The translations under genes and the position numbers were made by a program. From Elusimicrobium simillimum (lineage in GTDB: Bacteria > Elusimicrobiota > Elusimicrobia > Elusimicrobiales > Elusimicrobiaceae), in contig NZ_JBEVVA010000003.1 of NCBI RefSeq assembly GCF_049639735.1, positions 1,364,001 through 1,428,000 of the forward strand: a stretch of DNA of 64,000 nucleotides, given 5' to 3'. This document shows, piece by piece, positions 43,494 through 52,498 of this stretch (its first letter is position 1; every line of letters begins with the position of its first letter). Under the pieces are notes generated by a model, which saw only the letters and a program-made list of their open reading frames with translations, did no database searches and was not told the origin of the DNA.

Positions 43494-44000
43494 CTAAATA
43501 GGATAAGCTATCAATCCCGTGCCGGTCCAGTTATTAATTCTGTTATATTTCAATCCTTGAACTTTTATACAATAGTTCCCGGAACCATTTACACACACAT
43601 TTTGATGGTCTATATGGGAGTAACCAAAGCCCGATCCTTTATAAGGACCCGTTTTAAACAAAGCCATAGAAAGATATTTTGAATTACCATAAGTCATAAA
43701 AATAAGTTCAATATCATCGTTATACGCGGCAAGCGTGTTTAATCCTGCGCCCGCCTTAACTGTACCAACATTGGTAAGCGATGGGAACGAAACATCTATA
43801 TCATCAAAACTTGTGGCGTGTTTTCCTGCTCCCAGAAAATATCTTTCCCTTGATTGGGCCAGTTGGGTGCTAAGAGTCCGCAATTGTACCGCCTTACTCT
43901 TCCATACACTCTTTTGGTATTGCGGAACCGCTATAGCTGCAAGCACTCCTATAATTAAAACAACTACCAATAACTCTATTAATGTGAAGCCTTTTTTCAT
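43494..44000 (-). CDS. Type IV prepilin-like protein
   Basis: A 168-residue protein with the class III signal MKKGFTLIELLVVVLIIGVL: cleavage Gly4-Phe5, Glu10 (Glu5 of mature), then AAIAVPQYQKSV. C-terminal cysteines NVCVNGSGNYCIK could form the D-loop disulfide. Such pilins serve type IV pili or type II secretion; Elusimicrobia carry many. No ribosome-binding site; a TGCTAAAAT extended -10 ends 6 nt before ATG. Confidence 0.9.
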   Translation of the reverse strand: MKKGFTLIELLVVVLIIGVLAAIAVPQYQKSVWKSKAVQLRTLSTQLAQSRERYFLGAGKHATSFDDIDVSFPSLTNVGTVKAGAGLNTLAAYNDDIELIFMTYGNSKYLSMALFKTGPYKGSGFGYSHIDHQNVCVNGSGNYCIKVQGLKYNRINNWTGTGLIAYPI

Positions 44001-44006
44001 GTAATT

Positions 44007-44015
44007 ATTTTAGCA
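44007..44015 (-). promoter_or_regulatory. Extended -10 of the prepilin gene (leaderless)
   Basis: TGCTAAAAT (44015-44007), with TTGCTA 16 bases upstream of the -10. The -10 ends exactly 6 nt before ATG, so transcription should start at the A of ATG. Confidence 0.6.
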
Positions 44016-44171
44016 TAAATTTGTTCTTTAGCAATGCTATACAAGGCCCGCAGGCATACGTAACAAGGCTGCTTAATTTATCCACGGGGCCCTTGAGCAT
44101 GTGAAAGAACATTACTTCGAAAGCATGGTTCTTTTGTATCATACTCATACGTGGGAGTCATTTTAAAAGAT

Positions 44172-44200
44172 AAAAGCCCTCTTATATTAAGCGGGCTTTT
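44172..44200 (-). terminator. Terminator of the nitroreductase operon
   Basis: AAAAGCCC paired with GGGCTTTT, extended inside by CTT/AAG, between the nitroreductase stop and the prepilin promoter. A-rich start gives the minus-strand T-run. Confidence 0.75.
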
Positions 44201-44234
44201 TCACCCTGTTTCTTAATTTGCTTTTTTCTGTTTT

Positions 44235-45323
44235 TTAGTAAACAATAAATTGCTTTATCGGCCTTCTGATTTTATTGTTTTTACCATAATTTTTTACATA
44301 CCCCGCACGAAATACCATTTGTACAGGTGTGTTTGCATTCAACTCATTTTCTAATTTTTCTTTATATCCATCTTCTTCCAATATTTGGCTCATGGGATGA
44401 AGAGAGACGCCTGCTTGGGTGGCTTTAAGCCAAAACGATTCCATTCTTATACCAGCGCGCACAAACTCTGTATCCGTATCACCGCCTAAGATAACAAAGA
44501 AACCCGCGCAATTTTCAAGTTTTTCAGCCGTCATTTTTAAGCCTTGTTCAGCAAATTTTTTGCTTTTAGCTTTTTCTCTATTCATAATAAGATAGTAAAA
44601 AAACTTTTTAACGCCTTTAATTCCCAATTGTTCCGCGGGAAGGCCGTCTGCCAAAGCAACAGCTTCTTTATTTGAAAATCTAAGCCACTTTGCAAGTTCG
44701 TCCGCTTTATTTGTTGAAAACATTTGCGTCTCATTTGCTTTATAAGTGTTTTCTTTAATATATTTATATTCTCTGCTTCCTTTGGGGAAATACAACAAAT
44801 TTCCGCTAAACTCGTTTTTAAGAGAGGCGACAATATCATTATCCACCGCAACGGGAAGAAAATTACGCTTATCTGTATGGCGTTTTTCCATTATTTCCAG
44901 CATTTCTTTATTTGGTAAAAGTGTGTTGTATTCCTCAAATTTTATTTGTGCTATAACGGGGTTTGCAATAATATCAAAAGGACCATTGCTGATTAGTAAA
45001 TCTGTTTTATATCCATATGCGTTAAATGCTAAGCGCATGTTTTCAATAAAAGTGCCTATTGATATTAACGATTCCCGGCCTTGCGGGTCCACTTCTTTTA
45101 AAAGGCGCGAAGAATCCAACTTTACCAGCCATTCATTATCGTTAACAACAACCTGCCACATTTGCGTATTATGCCCGCTTGGCGCTAAGGACGCGTAGTA
45201 GAGAACATTTTTTAAATCTTCATTTAAATTCTGTGCAGTTTTGAGGTCTTTTTCTATCGCAATATCTTTGCAGGCAAAAATAAATACAGCTAAAACCAGG
45301 GCGGATATATATTTAAATTTCAT
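44235..45323 (-). CDS. Nitroreductase-like (Acg-type) lipoprotein
   Basis: A 362-residue protein with lipobox FIFAC at residues ~14-18. The core SLAPSGHNTQMWQVVV is the first FMN-binding stretch of Acg-type nitroreductases; DKRNFLPVAVDNDIVASLK, FVRAGIRMESFWLKATQAGV and MVFRAGY are further family segments. It may use FMN to reduce quinones or nitro compounds at the membrane. Overlaps the TetR stop by 4 bases, so TetR likely controls it. Confidence 0.75.
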   Translation of the reverse strand: MKFKYISALVLAVFIFACKDIAIEKDLKTAQNLNEDLKNVLYYASLAPSGHNTQMWQVVVNDNEWLVKLDSSRLLKEVDPQGRESLISIGTFIENMRLAFNAYGYKTDLLISNGPFDIIANPVIAQIKFEEYNTLLPNKEMLEIMEKRHTDKRNFLPVAVDNDIVASLKNEFSGNLLYFPKGSREYKYIKENTYKANETQMFSTNKADELAKWLRFSNKEAVALADGLPAEQLGIKGVKKFFYYLIMNREKAKSKKFAEQGLKMTAEKLENCAGFFVILGGDTDTEFVRAGIRMESFWLKATQAGVSLHPMSQILEEDGYKEKLENELNANTPVQMVFRAGYVKNYGKNNKIRRPIKQFIVY

Positions 45324-45961
45324 ATCCCATCTCTTTTGACCGAGGATACAGCCAACTCTATACTTTTGGCAATAAGTTGTTTGGGGGTTACCTTTCTGCT
45401 TTTAAGGTAGTGCGCTTTATTATAAACCATATCAAGCGTACCCATATAAAGCGACGTAAAATAAGCTGATGTTATTTTAATATCAAGATTATTTTTAAAC
45501 ACCCCCTGCTTAACGCCTTTTGCAAGCACATTTTCCAATATGTTAAAAATGTCATTATCCATATCATTTATAATTTTATACGAAGGATTGTCCAAAATTT
45601 TATTATTTATACGAACATGGTATTGCGTTATTATTTGCGTATACCCTGCATGCTTTTGCGCAAACTCAAATGCTTTTTCAAAAAAATCAACCAGTTCCTT
45701 TTGCGGGTCTTTATTTTTATTTTCAATACCCAGCAAATATTCATGCAGTTTTTTATAACCGCGCATTGCCACTCTGTCATAAATCTCTTCTTTGCTGTCA
45801 AGATATGTGTATATTGTCTTTTTTGTCAGGTTTGTGTGCGCTGCTATTTCATCAATAGTGGTTGCCTCATAGCCTTTTGAGAAAAAAAGCGTTTGCGCAA
45901 TATCTATAATACTTTCAATAACAACATTTCTTTTTGCTTCTCTAATTTTTTGTTTTGTCAT
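45320..45961 (-). CDS. TetR-family regulator
   Basis: A 213-residue protein with the TetR HTH: IAQTLFFSKGYEATTIDEIA and HTNLTKKTIYTYLDSKEEIY (residues ~18-58), and a variable helical C-terminal ligand domain. AAGGAT lies 5 bases before ATG. Likely binds the palindromes upstream of the MipA gene and controls the three-gene operon. Confidence 0.9.
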   Translation of the reverse strand: MTKQKIREAKRNVVIESIIDIAQTLFFSKGYEATTIDEIAAHTNLTKKTIYTYLDSKEEIYDRVAMRGYKKLHEYLLGIENKNKDPQKELVDFFEKAFEFAQKHAGYTQIITQYHVRINNKILDNPSYKIINDMDNDIFNILENVLAKGVKQGVFKNNLDIKITSAYFTSLYMGTLDMVYNKAHYLKSRKVTPKQLIAKSIELAVSSVKRDGI

Positions 45962-45969
45962 ATTTATCC

Positions 45970-46715
45970 TTAAAACTCATATGTTAAATTTATATAAAAA
46001 CTTAATTCTTTATCTTTGTCCACTATCGGGCTGTCCTTAATTTTTGAAGGAAGTATCCCGTAGTGCCCCATTAATACGGATTTTACATTTTTATTAATAG
46101 AGACAACAGCCGACACACCAACATAAGGAGTTATGGAGGCAGAAGGTGAATATTGGTTAAAGCCTGTATTTAGGCTTTCCTCCTGCGAAACACCAAAAAA
46201 ATAACGGTTGTGCTTGTTTGAGTAGTATCTAAGCCCCGCCTCCGGAAATATAACTATACTTTTGCCGATATTTTGCATAAGCATATAAGAAGCTTTGCCC
46301 TGAAAGCCGGAGTTGCCCAATGCATCTGCCGAAACATTGAGCTTAACTATACCGTATTTTCCCCACGCAATACTTTCCAGCCCCGCTGTTATTGCAGCGT
46401 ATCTGTTATCTAAATAACGCATATTTGAGTTGTGGTCTTTAGCCTTAAAATTTAAGGTAGTGTATTCACCCTGCAGGTTTAACTCAAAGCCTTCTGTCTT
46501 AAAAATATGAACCCCCGCGTAAGGGCTGTTTAAGTATAAATATTTTGAATCATATTTAACTACCGGAATGGGGTAAAAATTATAACTTTCATTATTATAC
46601 GGACTGTATTGGAAATATCCCCCGCCCCGGCAGAAAAAGCATTAGCATTAACTGCAGCTATAGCTAAACATAAAACTGTGCTTAGCGCTGTTTTTTTTAT
46701 TTTTAGTGTGTTCAT
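45970..46715 (-). pseudogene. MipA/OmpV-family outer-membrane protein, frameshifted
   Basis: ATG 46715 begins a signal peptide (MNTLKIKKTALSTVLCLAIA ... NANAFSAGAG), then the frame breaks at a five-base G run (minus; 46619-46623). One base out of frame the protein continues YFQYSPYNNESYNFYPIPVV ... GGFELNLQ-type barrel strands to SFYINLTYEF. One extra G restores a ~248-residue MipA/OmpV protein. Six-nt spacing from -10 to ATG and no ribosome-binding site. Confidence 0.75.
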
Positions 46716-46721
46716 GATAAT

Positions 46722-46765
46722 ATTATATACCATTAGTATATAAAAGTAAACTATTAGTTTACTTT
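46722..46765 (-). promoter_or_regulatory. Promoter and palindromic operators of the MipA-TetR operon
   Basis: TTTACT (46750-46745), 17-bp spacer, TATAAT (46727-46722) on the minus strand. A 23-bp perfect palindrome (46743-46765, arms AAAGTAAACTA/TAGTTTACTTT) overlaps the -35 and a second one, TATAC-N5-GTATA, overlaps the -10. Size and spacing fit TetR binding. Confidence 0.75.
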
Positions 46766-46843
46766 ATTTGTGAACACAAAAAATGAAAATGGCCTATAGC
46801 TCAAGATATGCATAAAAATTATGAAGCAGAAGGAGGGTATTAT

Positions 46844-46926
46844 TTAAGACGTAAACCGATAGTCTATTCTAAAGCACTCTAGAGTGCAAAGCGTGGCGTA
46901 AAATGTGGTAGAAGTATTGTTTAAAA
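46844..46926. repeat. Long imperfect repeat, copy B
   Basis: Partner of 36419-36510. Contains the 14-bp palindrome GCACTCTAGAGTGC. Just to its left 46799-46845 resembles 43387-43432. The 46716-47070 interval otherwise holds the MipA operators and no gene I can support. Confidence 0.7.
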
Positions 46927-47070
46927 GCCACGCTAAATCCTACTTTTAGTATATAATCAAACAAAAAAATATATACTTTATATATGAAAAATGGCAATAA
47001 ATAATCTTTGTCCATATGCAGGAAAAACTTTCCCCGCATATATCATCCACACATAGGAGTTTAAACAACA

Positions 47071-47208
47071 ATGAGCCTTCCAACAGATACCTGCAAAAAG
47101 TGCAATAAAACCATTTCCCCTGAGCAAACAGGGAAAAACAAATTTACATACCGCTGTAACACATGTAGTTTGATATGGGCGAAAAAAGTTTCTAATCCAA
47201 AGAAATAA
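47071..47208 (+). CDS. 45-residue zinc-ribbon protein
   Basis: MSLPTDTCKKCNKTISPEQT ... YRCNTCSLIWAKK: two CxxC pairs, a zinc ribbon. TAGGAG lies 11 bases before ATG. Function unknown; probably nucleic-acid or protein binding. Confidence 0.6.
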   Translation: MSLPTDTCKKCNKTISPEQTGKNKFTYRCNTCSLIWAKKVSNPKK

Positions 47209-47258
47209 CAGGCAAAAATACCCCTTAAATTTCTAAAGTACGGGGAAGCATTTTAGAC

Positions 47259-47287
47259 AAAAGCACGCTTATTTTAAGCGGGCTTTT
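47259..47287. terminator. Bidirectional terminator
   Basis: AAAAGC-A-CGCTT / AAGCG-G-GCTTTT stem between the end of the zinc-ribbon gene and the end of the convergent cyclophilin gene. Confidence 0.75.
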
Positions 47288-47312
47288 ATAATGTTAATCT
47301 TTTTTATAAAAC

Positions 47313-47966
47313 TTACTTTGCTGCGGGTTTGTAATTTTCCAGCACTTCCGCCTTTTCAATTACAATGGCTTCTACGGGCACATCGTCGTGATAGCCTTTT
47401 CTGCCGGTGAGAACCGCTTGCATAGCGTCAACAACTTTCTGCCCGCTTACAACTTTACCAAACACAGCGTAGCCCCAGCCTTGTGTGGTGGGCGCTTTAA
47501 AGTTAAGGAAATCATTATTATTGGTATTGATAAAGAACTGGGCGGAGGCGGAGTCCGGGTCAGAGGTGCGGGCCATAGCTATTGTGTATTTGTTATTATC
47601 CAGACCGTTGTTAGCCTCGTTCATTATAGGGGCGCGGGTTTTGCGTTCGCGCATACCGGCGTCCATACCGCCGCCCTGCACCATAAAATCTTTTATAACA
47701 CGGTGAAAGATGGTGCCGTCGTAGTGTCCGTCTTTAACATATTTGACAAAGTTTTCCACTGTTTTAGGGGCGTTTTTAGCGTCAAGTTCAATAACTATAT
47801 CGCCTTTACTGGTTTTTAAATTTACGTACATTTTGTTCTCCTGTGTATTAGCAATTTGCTGTTTTGCCGGGGTTTCTTTTTCTTTCGCGGGCATTTCTTT
47901 TCTAGCGCATGCAATCGCGCCTACAATTAAAAGCGCCGCCACAATAAGTTTAAATATTTTTAACAT
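47313..47966 (-). CDS. Lipoprotein cyclophilin-type peptidyl-prolyl isomerase
   Basis: A 217-residue protein: lipoprotein signal MLKIFKLIVAALLIVGAIAC, then the cyclophilin core KGDIVIELDAKNAPKTVENF, GTIFHRVIKDFMVQGG (active Arg/Phe/Gln), SASAQFFINTNNN and WGYAVFGKVVSGQKVVD. It speeds proline isomerisation in exported proteins. ATG 47966 with GGAGGGG is chosen over a start five codons earlier. Confidence 0.93.
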   Translation of the reverse strand: MLKIFKLIVAALLIVGAIACARKEMPAKEKETPAKQQIANTQENKMYVNLKTSKGDIVIELDAKNAPKTVENFVKYVKDGHYDGTIFHRVIKDFMVQGGGMDAGMRERKTRAPIMNEANNGLDNNKYTIAMARTSDPDSASAQFFINTNNNDFLNFKAPTTQGWGYAVFGKVVSGQKVVDAMQAVLTGRKGYHDDVPVEAIVIEKAEVLENYKPAAK

Positions 47967-48066
47967 ATGTTTCCCCTCCATAAGTTAATTTTATAATATA
48001 TTTACTTTTAAAACTGTGTTAAACAAAAATGAAAATTATAGATTTCAACTAAACAATAAGACTTGT

Positions 48067-48072
48067 TATAAT
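48067..48072 (+). promoter_or_regulatory. -10 box of the OMP gene (leaderless)
   Basis: Extended -10 TGTTATAAT ends 6 nt before ATG 48079; TTCAAC is 17 bases upstream. No ribosome-binding site fits. Confidence 0.6.
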
Positions 48073-48078
48073 ATCTCT

Positions 48079-48738
48079 ATGAAAAAAATAATTACAGCAT
48101 TACTGGCAGTAGTTTTGTTACCCTTATGCGCGGCCGCAGACCAGTACGGCCTGGGCATAAGGCTGGGCGCGGCGCAAAAAGATACAAATTTTAACAATCT
48201 TTACCGCGCCATAGACGCGCGCAGTTATCCGTCATCTGTAAACACTTCTAAGTTTCTTTATGGCGCGGAAGTATTTTACGAGTACGCGCTTAATAACAAT
48301 AGTTTTATAGGCTTAAAGATAGGCGTGGACAGCATAAAAAAAGACGAAACCTACGCAGAAGTTGTCCCCGGCAGGGAATTTACGTTTAAAATACAAAGCG
48401 TAACCGTACCGCTGAGCGCGTACTATAAATACAATTTTTCAAAATATATAAACGCTTACGGCGGGGCGGGGCTTTCTTTACTTTTTGCCAAATATGACTC
48501 TACTACTCCGGGCGCCCCCTCGTTTGATGATTCAATTAAAAAAAATAAAGCTTTTTTACACCTTAACGCAGGCGTTGAGTGGCGCGTAACAGATGTTTTA
48601 GGTTGGGGGATAGACGGCAGGTATAACTTTGCGCCCAATATAGATTTTGACAGTAAAGTAAAAAGAGAAATATCTACAGATACAAGGCTTGACCTTGAGG
48701 GCTTTAGCGGTGCGGTGCAAATAAGGTTTTACTTCTAA
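48079..48738 (+). CDS. Small outer-membrane beta-barrel protein
   Basis: A 219-residue protein with a signal peptide (MKKIITALLAVVLLPLCAAA) and OmpW/OmpX-like alternating strands (QYGLGIRLGAAQK, FLYGAEVFYEYALNN, FTFKIQSVTVPLSAYYKYNF), ending in the OMP signature VQIRFYF. Start chosen by the signal peptide. Role (channel or structural) not known. Confidence 0.8.
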   Translation: MKKIITALLAVVLLPLCAAADQYGLGIRLGAAQKDTNFNNLYRAIDARSYPSSVNTSKFLYGAEVFYEYALNNNSFIGLKIGVDSIKKDETYAEVVPGREFTFKIQSVTVPLSAYYKYNFSKYINAYGGAGLSLLFAKYDSTTPGAPSFDDSIKKNKAFLHLNAGVEWRVTDVLGWGIDGRYNFAPNIDFDSKVKREISTDTRLDLEGFSGAVQIRFYF

Positions 48739-48742
48739 AATT

Positions 48743-48772
48743 AAAAAGCCCTCCATTAACGGCGGGCTTTTT
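48743..48772. terminator. Bidirectional terminator
   Basis: AAAAAGCCC with GGGCTTTTT between the ends of the OMP and MFS genes. Confidence 0.85.
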
Positions 48773-48781
48773 AATTTAAGC

Positions 48782-49978
48782 TTAAGGCGCCTGTAAAATC
48801 TCTTCAGGGTCAACAACTTCCTGTGCCGCCTGCGGCTTATTAAACAATAGTTTAAGTATAAAGCCTACCGGCAGTATCATAAGCGCCAACAGTAAAAACG
48901 CGCCTTGTAAGCTGATTGAGTGCGAAACAAAGCCTATCAGCGCCGGGCCCGCTAAAATACCGCTGTAACCCATCATAGACACCACCGATATAGCCATAGA
49001 CACAGGCATAGCTTTCTGCCTGCCAGCTTCTGAAAATAACACAGGTATAATATTTGCCGCTCCTACGCCTATTGCCGCAAACCCGGCCAGCCCCGCCGCG
49101 GGCGCGGGCACAAATACTACCAACAGCAACCCGCAGCATGCTAAAACGCTGCCGCCCATAAGTATAAGGTTTTTATGTTTAGCCATAAAACGGTCGCCCA
49201 TAAAGCGGGTCGCTGTAGTCGCTATCGCAAATAAGCCGTACCCCATACCCGCAAAGCGTATATCCATTTTGCTTATGGTGGAAAGATAAATCGCGCTCCA
49301 GTCCAGCAGCGCGCCTTCCATCAAAAACAAGATAAAGCACATAGTGCCAAGCAGCAACACCATTCTGGTAGGAAAAGCGAAAGCCGCTTTTTTTCCGCCT
49401 GTGCCTTTATCCGCCAACAGTTTAGGCGCGAAAAGCAACAGCCCCGCGCACACGCACATGGCAATGCAGACAGCCGCCCAAAACGGCAGCAGGCCAAACG
49501 CCAATAGCAGGCTCAGGCCTATCGCGCCCGAAAAACTGCCAATACTGTAAAAACTGTGAAAGCCTGACATTAGCGGTTTTTTAACCAGTTTTTCAACCTG
49601 CGAAGCGTGAATATTTTGCGCAACGTCAAGTATACCTACCGCCGCGCCAAATATAAACAATATCAAAGCCATAGCGTATAAGTAAGGCACAAAAGACAGC
49701 AGCACAAGCATACTAAGGCCTGTCGCTCCCGCGCATATAATAACCTTACGGCAGCCGTACTTACCCGTAAATACCCCGGTAAAAGACATTGCCGATATAG
49801 AACCCGCCCCCAAACATAATAAGAGCAAGCCTAAAGAGGCCTCGTCAAGCTGCAAGCGGTTTTTAGCGTAAGGCACCAGCGGCGCCCAGGCGGCAGTTAA
49901 GAAGCCTGAAATAAAGAAAGGCATCTTGGCCGCTTTTTTAATAGCAACGTTTGAATGCGTATTTTTATTAGAGTTCAT
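48782..49978 (-). CDS. MFS transporter (YbjJ-type)
   Basis: A 398-residue, 12-TM protein. FISGFLTAAWAPLVPYAKNR then the loop FTGKYGCRKVIICAG and the later WSAIYLSTISKMDIRFAGMG, TRFMGDRFM are the pattern of YbjJ-like major-facilitator proteins, sugar or drug exporters of unsure substrate. No good ribosome-binding site before ATG. Confidence 0.8.
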   Translation of the reverse strand: MNSNKNTHSNVAIKKAAKMPFFISGFLTAAWAPLVPYAKNRLQLDEASLGLLLLCLGAGSISAMSFTGVFTGKYGCRKVIICAGATGLSMLVLLSFVPYLYAMALILFIFGAAVGILDVAQNIHASQVEKLVKKPLMSGFHSFYSIGSFSGAIGLSLLLAFGLLPFWAAVCIAMCVCAGLLLFAPKLLADKGTGGKKAAFAFPTRMVLLLGTMCFILFLMEGALLDWSAIYLSTISKMDIRFAGMGYGLFAIATTATRFMGDRFMAKHKNLILMGGSVLACCGLLLVVFVPAPAAGLAGFAAIGVGAANIIPVLFSEAGRQKAMPVSMAISVVSMMGYSGILAGPALIGFVSHSISLQGAFLLLALMILPVGFILKLLFNKPQAAQEVVDPEEILQAP

Positions 49979-50198
49979 TTCACTTCAGTTTAGTGTGTAA
50001 ATTCCCGTAAGCGGTGTGCACAACACACCTTAGCACTTGTGACGAACACTATGCACATTTGCCGGGTAACAGATGAGAAGCCAAAAACAACTGGCTGTAT
50101 ATATTTTACCACTTTAAAAAACATATTTCAAAAATAAACAAAAATTATAAGGCTGTAAATTCCCCCCATTTTGTTATAATAAAAAGTGGAGCTAATAC

Positions 50199-50417
50199 AT
50201 GGAAGCTATTTTACTAACTATAATCAGTCTTATTGTAATGCTGCTGCCTTTTATAATAAAAAAGGTGCTGGCATACTTTTTCCCGTATTTATCCTCCAAA
50301 AAGAAACTGGCGCCCAAAAGCACGGTTATCTTAAACTCCGCCATTAAGGATAACTTAGCAAAGATTTCCTTGTTGGAAGAGCTTAACTTCCTAAAAGCGT
50401 TTTATACCCCCGCTTAG
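50199..50417 (+). CDS. Small single-TM protein
   Basis: A 72-residue protein with one TM (AILLTIISLIVMLLPFIIKK) and a basic cytosolic tail. TATAAT lies ~20 bases before a GGAGC site and ATG. Unknown function. Confidence 0.6.
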   Translation: MEAILLTIISLIVMLLPFIIKKVLAYFFPYLSSKKKLAPKSTVILNSAIKDNLAKISLLEELNFLKAFYTPA

Positions 50418-50534
50418 TTATTATCCTAAAAGTATACGTCTAAGCGCTGCCAAAAGGCGGCGGCCCGCCCTATACAGCCACAAGCTGTAAGTAAGGCGCA
50501 GTATTACAGTATTACTAAAACTATAAGGATAATT

Positions 50535-51743
50535 ATGAACATAAAAACATTTAAAAAAGCGGCGCTGGCAACAGCGCTGTGCATGCACGCGGTTTTTTTA
50601 AACGCCGCGGGCTTTGCGTTGTATGAGTTTAGTGCCAGAGGCAACGCCATGGGCGGGGCAGTATTGGCAAACAAAGCCGAGCCTGCCTCTATAGCCACTA
50701 ACCCCGCGCTTATTACCAAGCTGCCGGGCTCGCACATACAGGCGGGCATAACGGCGGTTATAGTAGAGGGTTCTACCTCTATTTCCGGCCAAAAAAGAGA
50801 TTTGGAAACAGGCGTTTTCTATCTGCCTACCTTCTACTACACCCAACAAATGAGGGAGCATATATTTTTAGGTATAGGCCTGTTCCCCCGTTTTGGCCTG
50901 GGCGGCAAATATAAAAACTACGGCAACTGGACACCCGCTATAGCGGAAAGGCAGTCTTACAGAATGGACCTTGTAACCTACTCACTCAACCCTGTTATGG
51001 CGTCAAAAATAACGGACGAGCTTTCTTTAGCGGGCGGGCTGGAAATTATGTACGCCAGCCTTGTTGAAGAAAAGGGCCCCGGCGGCGCTAACAAAATAGA
51101 AATTGAAGGCGACTCTATAACCTGGGGCGCAAACTTTGGCATTTACTACGCCCCCAACTGGGCCGAAAAATGGGCCGCCGCGCTTACCTACCGCACCAAA
51201 ACAAGGCACTTAGCCAGCGGTGAACTTAAAGGCCACGGCGTTTATTCCCCCGCTACGGGCGACGCCACAGCCGCCCTTGCCCTGCCTGACCAATTGGCGT
51301 TTGGCATCTCTTTCACCCCGTCTGATAAAGTAACTATGGAAGCCGGTATTACAGGTGTTTTTTGGAGTTCTTACAAACAGCTTAAGTTAGACTATGACGA
51401 CCTTTCCAAAGGATTTTCTAACGAATACAAATATTACAAAGACGTTTACCGCCTTTCCTTCGGCGCGGAATACTCTTTAACAAAAAACTGGGACGTACGC
51501 CTTGGTTATGTATACGACGAGTCCCCCATCAACCCCAAGTACATGGACACCATGGTCCCCGCTGACGACCGCCATATCTTTAGCACAGGCGTAGGCTACA
51601 GCACTGACACCTGGGGGATAGACGTATCTTACTCCTACATGTACGTAAGCGACTTAACCGGCACCACAGAGCACGGCAACCCCGCCAAGTACGAGGGCGC
51701 CCGCAGCCAGATGATAGGTTTAAGCGCAAAATACGCTTTCTAA
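50535..51743 (+). CDS. FadL/TodX-family outer-membrane transporter
   Basis: A 402-residue protein with a signal peptide, then the family start GFALYEFSARGNAMGGAVLA, NPALITKLPG (NPA motif), and 14-strand barrel ending in LSAKYAF. FadL-type porins move hydrophobic compounds across the outer membrane. AAGGAT before ATG. Confidence 0.9.
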   Translation: MNIKTFKKAALATALCMHAVFLNAAGFALYEFSARGNAMGGAVLANKAEPASIATNPALITKLPGSHIQAGITAVIVEGSTSISGQKRDLETGVFYLPTFYYTQQMREHIFLGIGLFPRFGLGGKYKNYGNWTPAIAERQSYRMDLVTYSLNPVMASKITDELSLAGGLEIMYASLVEEKGPGGANKIEIEGDSITWGANFGIYYAPNWAEKWAAALTYRTKTRHLASGELKGHGVYSPATGDATAALALPDQLAFGISFTPSDKVTMEAGITGVFWSSYKQLKLDYDDLSKGFSNEYKYYKDVYRLSFGAEYSLTKNWDVRLGYVYDESPINPKYMDTMVPADDRHIFSTGVGYSTDTWGIDVSYSYMYVSDLTGTTEHGNPAKYEGARSQMIGLSAKYAF

Positions 51744-51760
51744 TACACTTCGTAAAAACA

Positions 51761-51790
51761 AAAAAGCCCGCTTATATGAGCGGGCTTTTT
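51761..51790 (+). terminator. FadL-gene terminator
   Basis: AAAAAGCCCGCT with its 12-base perfect complement, 6-nt loop, T-run. Confidence 0.92.
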
Positions 51791-51853
51791 GGCTTTATAT
51801 TTATTAAAGTTATATAATGTATTTATCACAATAACCAATAAGGGGTGAATAAT

Positions 51854-52345
51854 ATGAACACAAAAAAAATAAGTATATTAACAGTAGCCGTAGCGGCCTG
51901 CAGCATTTTACTGGCAGCTTGCGCTACCACAGCAGCTAAGGCCGATTTTACAACAGACGTTAACGGTAAAGTATGGCAGCTTTCCCAGGTGCTTAACAGC
52001 GCCGGCAAAGCCACATATTCACACGCCGCTTTAGGGCAAGATGAGTTTTTTAAAGACATCTATACCTTGCAGTTTGATAAAGAACGCGTAAACGGTAAAG
52101 CCGCGCCTAACAGATACAACGGCCCTTTTACACTGGGTGAAAACAACGCTATAGCGTTCAAACACTTTGCCAGCACAATGATGATGGGCATAAAAGTGCC
52201 TAACGGCTTAAGTGAACACCAATATTTCCAGCTTATGGAAAAGGCAAACAAATGGGAAGTAAAAAAAGGCCAGCTTAAACTTAGCACCGTTGACGCAAAC
52301 GGCGCAAAAGCCACAATGATATTCAAAGAATTTGACTATCGTTAA
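51854..52345 (+). CDS. META/HslJ-like lipoprotein
   Basis: A 163-residue protein: MNTKKISILTVAVAACSILL then lipobox LAAC, and the META pattern VNGKVWQLSQV, RYNGPFTLGENNAIAFKHFA, STMMMG, YFQLMEKANKWEVKKGQLKL. HslJ-type proteins sit in the envelope and are tied to stress resistance. ATG 51854 follows AGGGG; TATAAT at ~51816. Confidence 0.75.
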   Translation: MNTKKISILTVAVAACSILLAACATTAAKADFTTDVNGKVWQLSQVLNSAGKATYSHAALGQDEFFKDIYTLQFDKERVNGKAAPNRYNGPFTLGENNAIAFKHFASTMMMGIKVPNGLSEHQYFQLMEKANKWEVKKGQLKLSTVDANGAKATMIFKEFDYR

Positions 52346-52461
52346 GTTAAACAACTCTTGCAAAAAAGGCCGCGCAACCGCACGGCCGTATCAATAAGAA
52401 AAATTTTGATACGTTGTAGTTTTGATAAAATCAAAACTTTCAAAATTTATTTTTTGCTTGC

Positions 52462-52493
52462 AAAAAAGCCCGCTCAAAAGAGCGGGCTTTTTT
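52462..52493. terminator. Bidirectional terminator
   Basis: AAAAAAGCCCGCTC with its 14-base complement between the META and antiporter gene ends. Confidence 0.92.
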
Positions 52494-52498
52494 ATTTA

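Noticed and set aside
47388..47819. Rightward frame opposite the cyclophilin gene
   Set aside because: The cyclophilin motifs on the minus strand fully explain this sequence.
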